Assembly (NCBI RefSeq): GCF_000516985.1
Contig: NW_006917096.1
Span: forward strand, 2,279,606-2,343,605
DNA from: Pestalotiopsis fici W106-1
Lineage: Eukaryota; Ascomycota; Sordariomycetes; Amphisphaeriales; Sporocadaceae
Direction of reading: 5' to 3'
DNA: 64,000 nt
A model generated the notes under the pieces. That model was given only the letters and a program-made list of their open reading frames with translations, was not told the DNA's origin and did not search any database. The translations under genes were made by a program, and so were the position numbers. Positions 21,789 through 33,614 of the stretch are shown here, piece after piece (position 1 is the stretch's first letter; the number at the start of each line of letters is the position of its first letter).

Positions 21789-24091
21789 ATGGTCTCACAG
21801 TCTGCCAACGTCACGCGCGTAAGGACACGGACCGGATGCAGAAACTGCAGGCGCAAGCGCAAGAAGTGTGAGTGCTTCTCAATTCCACCCCCCAAAAAAT
21901 AAAGCATGGATACGCTCATTGCCACTCATGCTCATCGAGATTTCTGAGGGATACAGGTGATGAACAGCGTCCTGTTTGCAGGGGATGTCTCCGCAGCGGC
22001 GCCGAGTGCGACTGGGGCTTGAAGCTTGTCTTCCGTCCCGAGCATGCAGAAACCATAGCTGCGGATCATCCTTCGATGCAGCAGCGGAGGAACTCGCTCG
22101 GGCGGCGCCTCAGGGACTTTGACGTGAGAGTCCAAGGACAAAGACCCTGCATAGCCATGGCGCCCATCTAATCAAAATCAATAGATCATCAATGTGACAT
22201 CCGAAGTGATTCGCGATTACTGGAACGATGTCCTGGAGACTCCTGGCAATAGAGGGCTAGCCAGTTCGGCAGAGGAGACGTCTGCTTTTGGAGCCCCTGG
22301 AGATGGCTACAGCCAAGGAACACTCTCCCCAAATGGAATGAGAGCCTCTTCTTCTGGCTCAGATCAAGAACTACCCGCTTACACCATTGACAGCTCCGCC
22401 ATCAGCGACCAGGTGGAGTCATCTCTGATGCATCATGGCACGCCGGGTGACCAAGGAAGCGAGACAACGCCTCGCACGTATGAAATGCTCCATTCCATCG
22501 CGGCCGGTCTTTTAGATCTAGGCCGGCCCATACCTGCTTCAGAGTTGGCTGGCGGTGCCACTCAATCATACTCTCCTTTAGACAACACTTTACTTCCACT
22601 AGAACCCCAATGCAAACCATCTACAGCGGAACAGAGCTATGAGGATGATCCAGAAGATGGATTATTTGTGCCTGGCTCTGCATACTTTGAGTTTCACTCT
22701 GCGCTTCGGAACCACACATTTCAGGCAGCCAGGACGGCTGTTCCTCCTCGCCATGGTGCGCATTCGAGCACACAAACGAGCCGTGGCAATAGCAGCAGAG
22801 TCACGCCTATCAACCTTGCAACAGCTACTTTAATCGATCCTGGAGACACGAGAAGAACTGAATTATCCGCTCAATTCCACAACTTGTCTCCTCACGAGGA
22901 GTATGAACTTTGGAGAAACTGGATCGAGGAGATCGCGCCTTGGGTAAATTTGTTTTTTTCCAAGCAGACTTCATTCCAATGTCTTTAGATACTGACCACA
23001 TTCAGTTGGACAAGTTTGACATTCACTGTCACTTTGGCCATGTCTTACCAACCCTTGCTCGAGAACATTCGCATGTCCGATTCTCTGCACTTGCTCTCTC
23101 ATCGCGACAACTAGAGCGTAAATATCCGGATCGCTCTTTTAAGAGTCTAGAGCTATACCAAGAGGCTATCCACCAGCTGATACCACAGTTACAGACGAGG
23201 ACAACAGCCGTAGCTGCGTCTTGCGTTGTACTCTGCGTTTTAGAAATGATGAACTGTACGTGAATTGTCCAAAAGGACTTGTGCTGAGACTGAATATTAC
23301 TTCTAGGCTCCCCCAATATGTGGAGACAGCATCTCGACGGATGTGCCAGTCTCATCCAGTCATTAGGGATCAACGGATCGTCTGGCGGCTTTGAGCAGGC
23401 ACTCTTTTGGTGTTTCGCACGCATGGACTTGTGCGGCGCATTCATCTCAAACGAGGCCACAATCATTCCCAAAGAGCGCTGGCTCTCTCGTTCCATTATT
23501 GACATGAGCATCTCGACGCTCCCAAAGACGCTGGGAGTCGGAATGTACGCCAATTATATCGTTTACATGTGTGCCGCGGTCATGAGTCTCATGAGCAGCA
23601 GCCTTGAAGTCGAGCATGCAGATCGCTGGGAAGAAATGTTTGCACAGTTGACAATGTGGTACCGACATCGGCCGGCGGAAATGCGGCCGGTCTTGGACAT
23701 TCCCCCCTCCGAGGTCGATTATACTCGCCCCTTTCCCACCCTGCTGTTTTCGACACCATGTGCTATATCAGGGACACAACTATATCATACTGCATGTCTC
23801 TTGATGTTGCAAAAGAAGCCGCAGAGAGTGAACCTTGGGCCGGGCACGCGGCCAATGCTTTGGCATGCCCGCAGAATTTGTGCAATTTCGATATCAAATC
23901 ATCATCATGGATGCTGGACAAATTGCATCCAACCACTATGGATAGCCGGTCAACACATGTCTCATCATGCCGAACACCGAGCAATCTTGGAAATCTATGA
24001 ACTCATTGAGAAAGAAACGGGCTGGGGTGCTAAATGGCGAGCAAATGATCTAGAGGCATTTTGGGGCAATCTCGATGGGGACTGGTGCTGA
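21789..24091 (+). CDS. Zn2Cys6 fungal transcription factor, 679 aa
   Basis: Nuclear binuclear-zinc-cluster regulator. Five exons; introns 21868-21956, 22124-22184, 22944-23005 and 23256-23306. The DNA-binding domain is complete only after the first intron is removed: C17-x2-C20-x6-C27-x6-C34-x2-C37-x6-C44, with the basic stretch RRKRKK between Cys20 and Cys27. A linker of about 200 residues follows, then the fungal-specific middle region (WLDKFDIHCHFGHVLPTLA, FSALALSSRQLERK), resembling the acriflavine-resistance-type regulators. The frame stays open upstream of 21789 but has no ATG. It lies between a sugar transporter (divergent) and an SDR (convergent). That position fits a pathway-specific regulator of the local catabolic genes, which is inference. 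Confidence 0.9.
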
Positions 24092-24204
24092 AATGCTCAG
24101 GCCAAATTGACTAGTCCTCACGCTGAACAATCTACTGAGAAAACTTCCACAAAAAGATTGGCGTCTATACTGGTCTATTGTTTATGTCTTGTCTAGTCTA
24201 TTTT

Positions 24205-25154
24205 CTATGCAGAGGCACAGTGGCCACCGTCAACACGAAGGTCAGCTCCTGTCATGAATGAGCTACCGGCAGACAGCAAGAAGACGGCGGGAGCCTTGAA
24301 GTCTTCGGGGGCTCCGAGCCTGTTGAGCAAAGCGCCTGCCATCCATATTCTCTCGAGGTCGGGGTTGGTCGCCAAAAGTGCGTCAGTCATGGCTGTCCGG
24401 ATGTAGCCTGGGGAAAGCGTGTTTATCCGGATGCCGTATTGGCCCCATTCTTGTGCGACCGAGCGACATAATTGCTGCACTGCGGCCTTGCTGGTGTTGT
24501 AGGCGGAGCATGTCAGACCCTAATGGTGCAAGCGTCAGCCGAATGGCTCGAAAATCACCACATTGCCAGTCGCTGGTGAATACGTACCCGGTTGGCAATA
24601 TCGCCAGACATGGAGGCAATCATCACGATGCTGCCCTTGACGCCATTCTTGATCATGATTCTAGCCGAGTGCTTTGCCGTGAGGAAAGTGCCGGTAACGT
24701 TTACCGAGAGCATGCGCTCAAAGTCGCTCTTTGGGTAGTCGACGGCGGGAATCTTTTGCTGGATGCCGGCGCAGGCAATGGCGCCGTAGAATTGCGACCC
24801 TACGGTCTCGGCTTCGGCGGCAACCTCGTCGAGGATCTTGGACAGATTGTCCTCGTCCGTAATGTCGACGCGGCGGTACGACAGCTGTAGGCCCGAAGTC
24901 TCGGCCGTCTTTTGGATACCCGCCCACTCGGCGGCAGCGGGCTCATCGAGAATGTCGAGGCAGGCCACATTGCCCCCGGCCTCGAGGACCGCGGCTGCTA
25001 GCGTTATGCCCAGACCTCGACCGGCACCAGTGATGGCGACCGTCTTGCCGCTCAGTGAGAAGAGCGCCGTATGCGAGGCGTTGGCCGGGGTGATTTTGGA
25101 CTCTGGGATATGGGCAGGCAAGGCCACATCGGAAACAATCTTTCCGTCAGCCAT
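24205..25154 (-). CDS. short-chain dehydrogenase/reductase (polyol/xylulose reductase-like), 293 aa
   Basis: NAD(P)-dependent oxidoreductase with a Rossmann fold. Two exons; intron 24520-24587 joins SGDIANR to GLTCSAYNTSK. The cofactor loop is TGAGRGLG (42-49), with an acidic Asp at the end of beta-2 (CLDILDE). The catalytic Tyr196 and Lys200 lie in YNTSK and are preceded by MIASMSG, which supplies the Ser. The C-terminus has the classical PGYIRTAMT and a GADLRVDGGHC tail. It most resembles the fungal sorbose/xylulose reductase or arabinitol dehydrogenase type, so a ketose-polyol substrate is likely but unproven. It is divergent from the dihydroxyacetone-synthase gene across 851 bp. A xylulose-forming enzyme there would feed that synthase after phosphorylation. 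Confidence 0.9.
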
Positions 25155-26005
25155 GTCGACAAAAGGATACTGAAGACGCCGAGTATGAATATCTAGTGAC
25201 TACTAAAGAAGATGGGTTGAAGGTTAGAAGATGAGAAGCCTTTCGCTGAGAGCAAGGCAATGCAGAATAAATTAGAAGTACAGACAATATGAGGTCAAGT
25301 AATGAGAAATAGAGAGAGAGAGGAGGAAAAAAAAAGTAAAGTGTTCAGCAGCACAGGACATCGTGACTTACATGATGACCGTCAACGGACCCTTTCTGCC
25401 AGTCTCGTGGATCCTTTGGTCTCCATGGCGGCGCTTGCAACATCCCAAGTCGACATTGCACAGGCCAAAAAACGGAGAAATAAATGTGACTGGAGTAAAA
25501 CTTTGAGTGTTGTGCATTCTGATGAGCATCTCAGCCAGAACGCGACTCGCGGCAACACTTTCTCACTTCTCCGAACAGGAAAACGGGGCAAAGAGAGACC
25601 CAAGCTTGTCCCCCCATTCACCCACACCCGCATCCCAACTTGGTAATTGGCACAGGCCTATATGCCCCGGACGGCGATCCCCCACCACTAGCAGCCCCCA
25701 CAAAATGCGAGTCTTGAGGGGACAACAGCGCTTCGACTTTCCGCGCAGGTCTGAATGCTAGGTGCTACCGCTTGGGGTGGATCATACCTGTAGGGTCATC
25801 CTAAATTGAGCTGGGTGCGACTTGGCCAGTAACAGTTGTGCCGCGACCAATCTAGTTCTCGTGGAATATACTATGCTCTTCCCTCCGCTCGGGCAAGATT
25901 TGGAAGACGCATATCGTATGAAGAAGTATTTGAAATGAAGAAGAGCAGCTCAACGTTTCCGTAGACAAGAGCTTCTTAATACCCACTGTGTCCAAATTAT
26001 TCACA
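25155..26005. promoter_or_regulatory. shared divergent promoter, SDR / dihydroxyacetone synthase
   Basis: An 851-bp region between divergent starts. It contains a purine-rich tract (25310-25340, AGAGAGAGAGG then A-run) and CCCCGGACGG near 25660. No gene is supported, and operators cannot be assigned by eye. Confidence 0.5.
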
Positions 26006-28468
26006 ATGGCCTCGGTGACGATTCCAGCGAGCACTGTCGAGCATCTGCCGCTCACGCTCTCCGGCTCTGAGAGCCAAAAGACGGCCGACATTTCTACCTT
26101 GGAGCTCAAGGACAATGAAAAGACGAGCCTGTTGCTCCGAACGTTCAGATGCCTCATCGCAGACCTATGTGAGCAGTTCAAGGGCGGCCATCCAGGGTAT
26201 GTTATAGAGCTATCATATACATAGTCGGGCTGCGACGACAAGAAGCTGACCATTTCCGTGCGACTGATAGGAGCGCCATGGGCATGGCTGCCATTGGTGT
26301 GGCATTGTGGAAATATGTGATGCGATATTCTCCAGAAAATCCAAACTTCTTCAACCGCGACAGATTTGTGCTATCGAATGGTAGGTTCACGTCAATCTAG
26401 TAGTACAGCCGCGATGTCTAACGCATCTATCATATCTTCAGGTCACTGCTGTCTATGGCAGTATAGTTTCATGCATTTAGTGGGATACAAGAACATGACC
26501 ATTGACCAGTTGAAATCATATCACTCGAAACGCACCGACTCTCTTTGCCCCGGACACCCTGAAATCGAACACGAAGGCATCGAGGTGACGACAGGTCCTT
26601 TGGGCCAAGGTATCGCAAACGCGGTCGGATTGGCCATGGCCACAAAGCACCTGGCCGCAACATATAATAAGCCCGGTTTCGAGCTGGTCAACAACAAGAC
26701 ATGGTGTATGATTGGGGATGCCTGTTTACAAGAGGGAGTAGGACTCGAAGCCATCTCTCTTGCCGGCCATTTCCGGCTCAACAACCTGATTGTCGTCTAC
26801 GACAACAACCAAATCACCTGCGACGGCTCCGTGGATCTCACCAACACGGAAGATGTCAATGCCAAAATGGTGGCGTGCGGCTGGAAGGTCATCGACGTGC
26901 TCGACGGAAACCACGACGTTGAGGGTATCGTGTCGGCCCTCGTCGAGGCGCGGGCCAGCACGGACAGGCCCGTCTTTATCAATATTCGCACAGTCATTGG
27001 CATCGGCAGCAAGGTTGCGGGCGACGCCAAGGCGCACGGCGCTGCCTTTGGCCCCGAGGACGTGGCTAACATCAAGAAGAATTCGGGTTTCGACGCGCAG
27101 CAATTCTTCCACATCCCCCAAGAGGTATACGACTACTTTGCATCCGTGAGGGGCCAGGGACGTCAGTTTGAGGCCGAGTGGGATCAGGTGGTCTCGGCCT
27201 ACAGCAAAGAATACCCTGAGCTCGCGGCCGAGTTTGCCTGTCGTGTGCGGGGAGACTTCCCAAAGGACTGGGCCGATATCATTCCCAAGAAGGAGGACTT
27301 CCCTACGACGCCTACACCGTCGAGGAAGTCGGCAGGACTCGTCTGCAACCCCCTAGCTGCAAAGCTCAACAACTTCATGGTTGGCACGGCCGACTTGTCG
27401 CCGTCTGTCAACATGGCATGGAATGGCAAGGTTGATTTTCAAAATGTATGTGGTTGAAAGTGCGGAGTACAACCGTTGTGAGTATAAAGCTAACAACTTT
27501 AATAGCCTGATCTTCGACCATCATGTGGTATTTCGGGCGAATACACTGGCCGCTATATCCATTGGGGTGTCCGTGAGCACGCCATGGCATCGATTTCCAA
27601 TGGTCTAGCAGCCTTCAACAAGGGTACAATTCTGCCAGTCACATCATCGTTCTTCATGTTCTATATTGTGAGTATCTCTCGAGCCATCCTATTTTGGTCA
27701 CCCCACATCTAACCATGTTAATAGTACGCTGCTCCCGGCGTCCGCATGGGTGCGCTTCAACGGCTGCAGAGTATTCACATTGCTACCCATGACAGTATTG
27801 GTACTGGCGAGGATGGCCCAACTCACCAGCCCATCGAGCTTGCGGCACTCTACCGCGCCATGCCGAACCTCCAATACATCAGACCTTGCGACAGTGAGGA
27901 GACGGCCGGTGCCTTCATCGCCGCGCTCTCGGCTAGGGAAACACCGACAATCATCTCGCTGTCCCGACAAAACTTGCAACAGTACCCCCAGCACTCCTCG
28001 CGCGAGGGCGTACTCAAGGGCGCCTACGTCTTGATCGAGGAGCAAGACGCCGACGTCACCTTGATTGGCGTGGGCGCCGAAATGGTTTTTGCCGTCGAGG
28101 CGCGAAACGTCCTCAAGCAGCAAGGGGTCAAGGCCCGCGTCGTCAGTTTCCCTTGCCACCGTCTCTTTGAGAAGCAGAACCTGGAGTACAAGGCCCAGGT
28201 CCTGCAGTACCGTGCGGGCATCCCGCGCGTCGCCATAGAGGCCTACGCGGCCATGGGCTGGGAGCGCTACGCCGATGCGGGCTACTCCATGAGCACCGAC
28301 CGGTTCGGTCACTCGCTCCCCGGTGCCGAGGCGTACGAGTATTTTGGTTTCAACCCGACAAAGATTGCTACAGAGGTCCAGAGCTTTGTTGCCGAGTGGA
28401 AGCAGCGGGGCCCCGAGGCCTTCAGAGGAGAGTTTCGGGATTTGAACAAGACGCATCCATCGCACTGA
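26006..28468 (+). CDS. dihydroxyacetone-synthase-type transketolase, 736 aa
   Basis: Thiamine-diphosphate enzyme transferring a two-carbon ketol. Five exons; introns 26197-26270, 26381-26441, 27446-27505 and 27668-27724. The ThDP-binding motif is GDACLQEG ... NNQIT, the pyrimidine-binding domain begins at ISGEYTGRYIHWGVREHAM, and substrate/phosphate residues lie in CPGHPEIEHEG and TTGPLGQG. Segments RDRFVLSNGH, QLKSYHS, LAATYNKPGF and FFMFYIYAAPGVRM match formaldehyde-using dihydroxyacetone synthases of methylotrophic yeasts more closely than ordinary transketolases, from recalled family sequences. It ends PSH, so the C-terminal peroxisomal signal of yeast enzymes (NKL type) is absent and a cytosolic location is likely. 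Expected reaction: xylulose 5-phosphate plus formaldehyde or another aldehyde acceptor. It is divergent from the SDR. Confidence 0.9.
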
Positions 28469-29041
28469 GCAGTACAAAGGGGTTGAAATCAAGACAATCC
28501 CTAAGTTTCTTAATAGACGAGATATCAAGTTACCTTTGCATAGAACAATACACTCTAGCGACGTCCGATTGAGAACGGCAGCATATCCTCGTACCCTTAC
28601 ATGAAAATGATGTCCAAGCAAATATCTACCAAATGACTTGCAAGAGGAATCTAATAGGACTCTTTTGCAAACTCCTGGAATACATCTTCAATAGCTGCGG
28701 GACGTTTATCGCATGTTGCTGATTGGTTCACTGGAGACTCTGGCGTAGATAACAGGAAACGCTCAGGTATTGGCCGCTCGACTATAAGATCAAACCGGGT
28801 ATCTCGGCCGGGGATAAACCCACCGTAGTGGGAACGACTCCAAAGCGGAAGGAAGCTAAATGATTCGGTCGCATCCCACGTATGACTCCTCTCTTATCCG
28901 GAAGGGCTCCCCGATGATCGGCATATTTCTTTGGACAAATTCCTCAGATACTCACCCCACCATGACACATATATTATCCGGAAGCTCGTGTGATATTGAC
29001 GAGAATAATAGAGGCCTCAGTATCACGTGCAAATAGGCCTG
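28469..29041. other. gene-free stretch, ACS transporter promoter
   Basis: The 3' flank of the synthase and upstream region of the transporter. A CACATATATTATCC element near 28967-28980 is TATA-like, about 70 bp before the transporter ATG. No supported gene is seen. Confidence 0.5.
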
Positions 29042-30626
29042 ATGATGGCAATGAGACCGGAATCGCCAGATGGTAAAGCTGGGCCGGCCCATGATGTGTC
29101 TATAGATCCCAGCCTCATGGAGCAGGTTGGGCCGTCGGATATCGACACAGTAGCGGAGCGACGCTTCTTATGGAAGCTTGATCTCATCGTGCTGCCTCTC
29201 CTTGGTGAGTTGATACCTTTGAAGAACCAAAAATCATCAAAAGCCATGCTGATTCATCCTGGTATCCAGCCATCATCTATTTTACGCACTCGCTCGACCG
29301 GGCCAACCTGGGCAACGCCAAGACGGCAAACCTAGAAGCGGACCTGGGACTGCAGGGGAACCAGTACTCGCTGGTCCTCATCCTGTTCTACATACCCTAC
29401 GGGACCCTCAATGTGCCGCTGACCATTGCGGCGCGGCGGCTGTCGCCCGCCGTCGTGATCCCGGCGCTGATGCTGGCCTGGGGCGCCATCTCGGCCGCGT
29501 CGGCGGCCGTGACGGGGTTTGGGGGGCTCTTGGCGGCGCGCGTCTGCCTCGGCGTCGTCGAGGCCGGATTCTTCCCCTCTGCCGTCTATTATCTCACTCT
29601 CTTTTATACCCCCACCGAGGTGGCCAAGCGCATCGGTCTCTTTTATGCCATGGGCTTTGTCGCAAATGCGTTTAGCGGGTTGATTGCTTGGAGTGTCTTT
29701 CAGTGGAAAGACAAGCCATTACATGTACGTCTCTTGCTGGTCCCAATATGTCTGCTGCTCTTAGAATCATTTCATCTCGAGCATAATCAGCTTATAATCC
29801 ACTGGCTTTTTAGAATTGGCAATACCTTTTCATCATCGAAGGCAGCATGACAATATTTCTAGCAATCGTCGCATTCCTCCTGCTGCCACGATCCGTCGAG
29901 ACATCCCAGTACTTTAACGCCAGCGATCGGGTCATTGCCCGGGAGAGGGCCGCCGCGTCAGCACAGCTCGAAGCCGAGGTCTTTTCCTGGCGATCGACCC
30001 TCCTGCCCCTGGCCCAGGGCGAGACATGGTTCTTTGCCGCCATGGCGCTATCGTACGGTGTAGCGTGTGCCTCGGTACCCAATTTCCTGCCCACCATGAT
30101 CAAGCGACTCGCCGCCGGCGACACCGTCAGGGCCAACCTGTACACGATTGCGCCAAACTTGTCGGGCGCCGTCTTCATCGTCACCGTGTGCGCCCTCTCG
30201 GACCGGCTGCGAAGGCGCGCACCGTTCATCATCCTCAGCACCGTGGTCGCCATGCTGGGCTTTATCCTGCTCGGCACGCTGGATCTGACGCGGCTCGTCG
30301 GCGTCGGCTACTTTTGCACATTTCTCATCACGTTTGGCACATTTACCTCGGCTGTGCTGGTGCCGGCGTGGGTTTCGAGCAATATTGCGTCGCGCTCTGC
30401 CCGGGCGACTACACTGGGGTTGATCTCTGGCATGCAAAATCTCGGCGGTATTATCAGCAGTGTCGTCTTCCGGGCCGAGGATGCACCAGTGTATCGACCG
30501 GCGCTGGTTACAAGCGGTGTATTTCAAGGGTGCGTAGTTGTTCTTGCGGCTGCTGGCTGGATTTGGTATTGGCACGAAATCAAGAAATTGGAAAAAGACG
30601 GACAAAAGCAACGTCGCATGTTGTAG
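29042..30626 (+). CDS. MFS anion:cation symporter (ACS/DAL5-TNA1 family), 476 aa
   Basis: Plasma-membrane permease of the allantoate/nicotinate family, which carries small organic anions including carboxylic acids and vitamins. Three exons; introns 29205-29269 and 29725-29813. Landmarks: ERRFLWKLDLIVLPLL leading into TM1, YFTHSLDRANLGNAK (the ACS TM1 signature), GVVEAGFFPSAVYYLTLFY in TM4, and HNWQYLFIIEGSMT joined over the second intron. Twelve hydrophobic segments are consistent. ATG codons occur at 29042 and 29045; the upstream frame lacks ATG. Exon 2 is notably GC-rich. It ends 73 bp from the end of the convergent CYP53 gene, which makes an aromatic or other carboxylate a candidate substrate. 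That is inference. Confidence 0.9.
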
Positions 30627-30699
30627 ATTTCGTTCATGAGCTATTCATACAAAAAATGTGCCCTTTTTCCCAGATCCACGAAATACCCATGTTGTTATC

Positions 30700-32306
30700 T
30701 TACTGCAGAGAATCCCGAATCTTGATACCAATGTTCAATTCCACGGGCTTTCTCAGGAAACCCTCACGAGTATCCATGTAGTCCTGTCTGAGGTAGACGT
30801 CGTATCTGCGAGCCCATGTAGCCACAATCATCTTCATTTCCATCTCGGCGACATTCCTGCCAACACAAGCACGAGGTCCATAGCTGAAGGGAATGAAGGC
30901 GTTCTTCTGGCGATCGGTAACGTTCTCCCATCTGTCGGGGTTGAACTCCATGGCATCAGGACCCCAGATCTCCGTGGAATGGTGAATCGTGTAGGTTGGG
31001 ACGCTCAGGACGGTGCCAGGCGGGAAGTAGTGGCCATTCAGGTGTACACCCTTGCCGTCATAGGGAATTTGACGCGGTAGTCCAATGCCGGAAGTCGAGT
31101 GGTGGCGCAGGGTCTCATTGATAACCCGCTCCATATAGGGCAGGTTTCGGACCATATCGTAAGAGGGCACATTGACTTCGTTGGGAATGGCGGCATCGAG
31201 TTCGGCCTGCAGCTTTTGCAGGACACCGGGAGTTCTGGCAACATGGAAGAGCAAGGCGCAGGAAGAGTTGCTAGTAGTATCCGATCCGGCAATGAGCTGT
31301 GTCAGGGCCTCGGCAGTCAGCTCCTCGATACCGAGGGGTTGGCCCTTCTCGTCGCGGCCCTCCTGCAGACGGGCCAAAAGATCCTTGCGTTCAATCGGAG
31401 GCGGGTTTTCCAATCGGTTCTTGACACGAGCAATGGCGATTCCGGCAAGGTTCTGAACTGCTTCGGCACCCTGGCTGAAGAAGGGGTCGGGGATCCATGC
31501 TGCGTAGGGCTTCAAGTCGGGCAATATTCCCAGGGCTGCTGAGACTTCACCGCGACGGTTGAGAATCTCGACGGCGGGTGCGTACGAGGGAGGTGCATCA
31601 GGAGAAGAGCGAATCTCGGCAATATCAGCTCCGGCCTCGAGCATTCCAAAAGGCGCACCAAAGGCAAGGTCACCAATGGTATCAAAAGCCACGTAACTAC
31701 ATATCCATTGTTAGTCATTTGAGTACATTGGAAATTCAAGAGAGATGTAAATCCTTACTTGAACCAAGAAAGACATTCAATGTGAGCGTAACCATCAGAT
31801 CGGCGCTGCTGCTTGGCGAGCTCATCCCATTTCTTGACAAAAGTCTCCAAGTTTCCATGGATATATGGCTCAAACTGGCCAATAGACTTGGGAGCAAAGG
31901 TGTGAGACACAATCTTGCGCTTGCGAGTGTGCTCGGCGCGGTCTCTAGTGTTGAAGAGACCACGGCGGATCGAGACAAAGGCGTCGTAAAACTCGGACTT
32001 CAAGAAACCGTTGCCGTGGCCGTAAATGGCCTGGATGGCGGCATCGTCGGCAATGCTGACGTGGTTTGGCTGGATGCGGACCACGGTGCCAAGCTTCTTG
32101 TGCAACTCATCCACAACCTCATAACGGTTGCCGCCGCGCCGACACACGGAGAGCAGCCATAGGTTGGAGAATTGAGCCGGGAACGGAGCGGGGATGCCCC
32201 GAAGTTTGCCAAAGGTGAAGAAGTAGGGAACGAGGTAGTACAGCACCAGTGCGACGGGTGCCAGTGCCAACGTCCAGGGCGATGCGAGCAGGTGAATCAC
32301 AGCCAT
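30700..32306 (-). CDS. bphA: benzoate 4-monooxygenase, cytochrome P450 CYP53, 514 aa
   Basis: Para-hydroxylates benzoate to 4-hydroxybenzoate, the entry to the fungal protocatechuate/beta-ketoadipate route and a detoxification step. Two exons; intron 31697-31758 joins CLSWFN to YVAFDTIGDLAFG. It opens with a membrane anchor, so it should sit in the ER with P450 reductase. CYP53 hallmarks: FSNLWLL, RIQPNHVSIADD, GHGNGFLKSEFYDAFVSI and GLFNTRDRAEHTRKRK. Catalytic motifs: AGSDTT (319-324), ETLR (377-380) and heme loop FSYGPRACVG with Cys460. Length matches the family, and the family is among the most conserved fungal P450s, so the call is strong. Some CYP53 enzymes also O-demethylate methoxybenzoates, releasing formaldehyde. 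Symbol follows the Aspergillus niger gene. Confidence 0.95.
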
Positions 32307-33614
32307 GACGACGATAATTCGCCGAATAGTATGTAACCAACCGCAGCGGTGCTAGTGCGACCGACTAATAAAAGTGCAGGCCTGAATAGCAGCTGCTGCT
32401 ATGCTCAAAACCGAGGTTTAGACCTTTTTTCAGCTTGAAGGAAATCTCTGATGCGTGATTATTTCCCAAGACCCATTCAATGGTGAAAATGGTGGAGAGA
32501 AAGGGAAAGAGAAGAAGAGGAAGAATCGGAAAGCTAGGCTTGTGGCCTCTCAATGGAATCCCCCGAGATAAAATTCCCAGGGTTCAAGCCGACCTTTTTG
32601 AATCCTTCTTCGGGTTCCGACTCGTCTTGCCTTGCAGCCGGTCTCGTGCCCACCTGGTTTGATGAAGAGGAACAATTCCACGCTTAGCATTTTCTCCCCG
32701 CATCTTGGAGAGAATTAGCGTGCTGGCAGTTCCGCTACGAGGAAAGCGTCATTGCACGCACCATCATTGGCCGTGTTCATCACGATGGGTTCGCTTGTTT
32801 TGTGGAGGACCGGCCGCTAAGAGGGCTTAGGCTCCGGCACTGAAAATCGGCAGTGAGCCTCACTCTGGGGAACGCCGTGATATTCTTGTCTGCCTTCTTT
32901 CGTGGCGCTCCCGTCGTCTTGCCTCGTCGTGTCTCCTTACCGCCGTTCCTTTCTGAAATGTCCGTGAGGCGAATTTCGCGAGTTCGCGCTCTCGCGCTAC
33001 ACTTCGGTGCTCATGCGACCCCAGTCGATCGTGGAGAAGGGATATATTCTCGGCAGTCAATGGTATACCTTTTTTCTCCAGCTGTGCCTCTTCCGCCTGT
33101 AGCTTGGCGGGTATAGTGCAGTATAATCCCAGCGTCGAGCTTCTCCAAACGAGTAAGCTCAAGACAAGTCATTTACTCTGCCATACAGTGCACGTGTATT
33201 TGAATATCACTCTCCACAGTGCACAGCATCGAATCAAGACTAGGACTTGGCATTGTGCCTGCATTCAAACTCGCGAAGACGCGAGGACTGGATCTAGATC
33301 CCGAGATTCACTCCCGTGTCAATCACAAGGGTGAAAAAGATCTGCATGGTATATGGAATAGTGCATTTCAAAAATAGCCAACTATGTCATGCATAGATTT
33401 GATAATAATAATAACCCTATTTTCATGTGCCTACTTGATAAGATACTAATTTCTGACGAATACTAACATTAAGTCTAAATGCCAACAAGATTATTGCCTG
33501 CCTATTTCCCCACATCATTATTATCAAGTTGCCTCGTTGGTCGAGACGTCTCCAAAGGAACCCCCCACCATTCTCTTTTTTTTTTTATATACGAGCCCAT
33601 CGACGACAGTCCGC
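32307..33614. other. gene-free stretch, CYP53 promoter side
   Basis: Upstream of CYP53 and downstream of the MCT-like gene (same strand). The longest frames (about 100 codons) are low-complexity, arginine-rich and motif-free. No gene is supported. Confidence 0.55.

Noticed and set aside
27698..28621. 307-codon minus-strand frame opposite the dihydroxyacetone synthase
   Set aside because: Antisense shadow of a GC-biased exon; no recognisable domain.
32860..33162. 100-codon minus-strand frame
   Set aside because: Arginine-rich, no family similarity, and overlapped by an equally long plus-strand frame.
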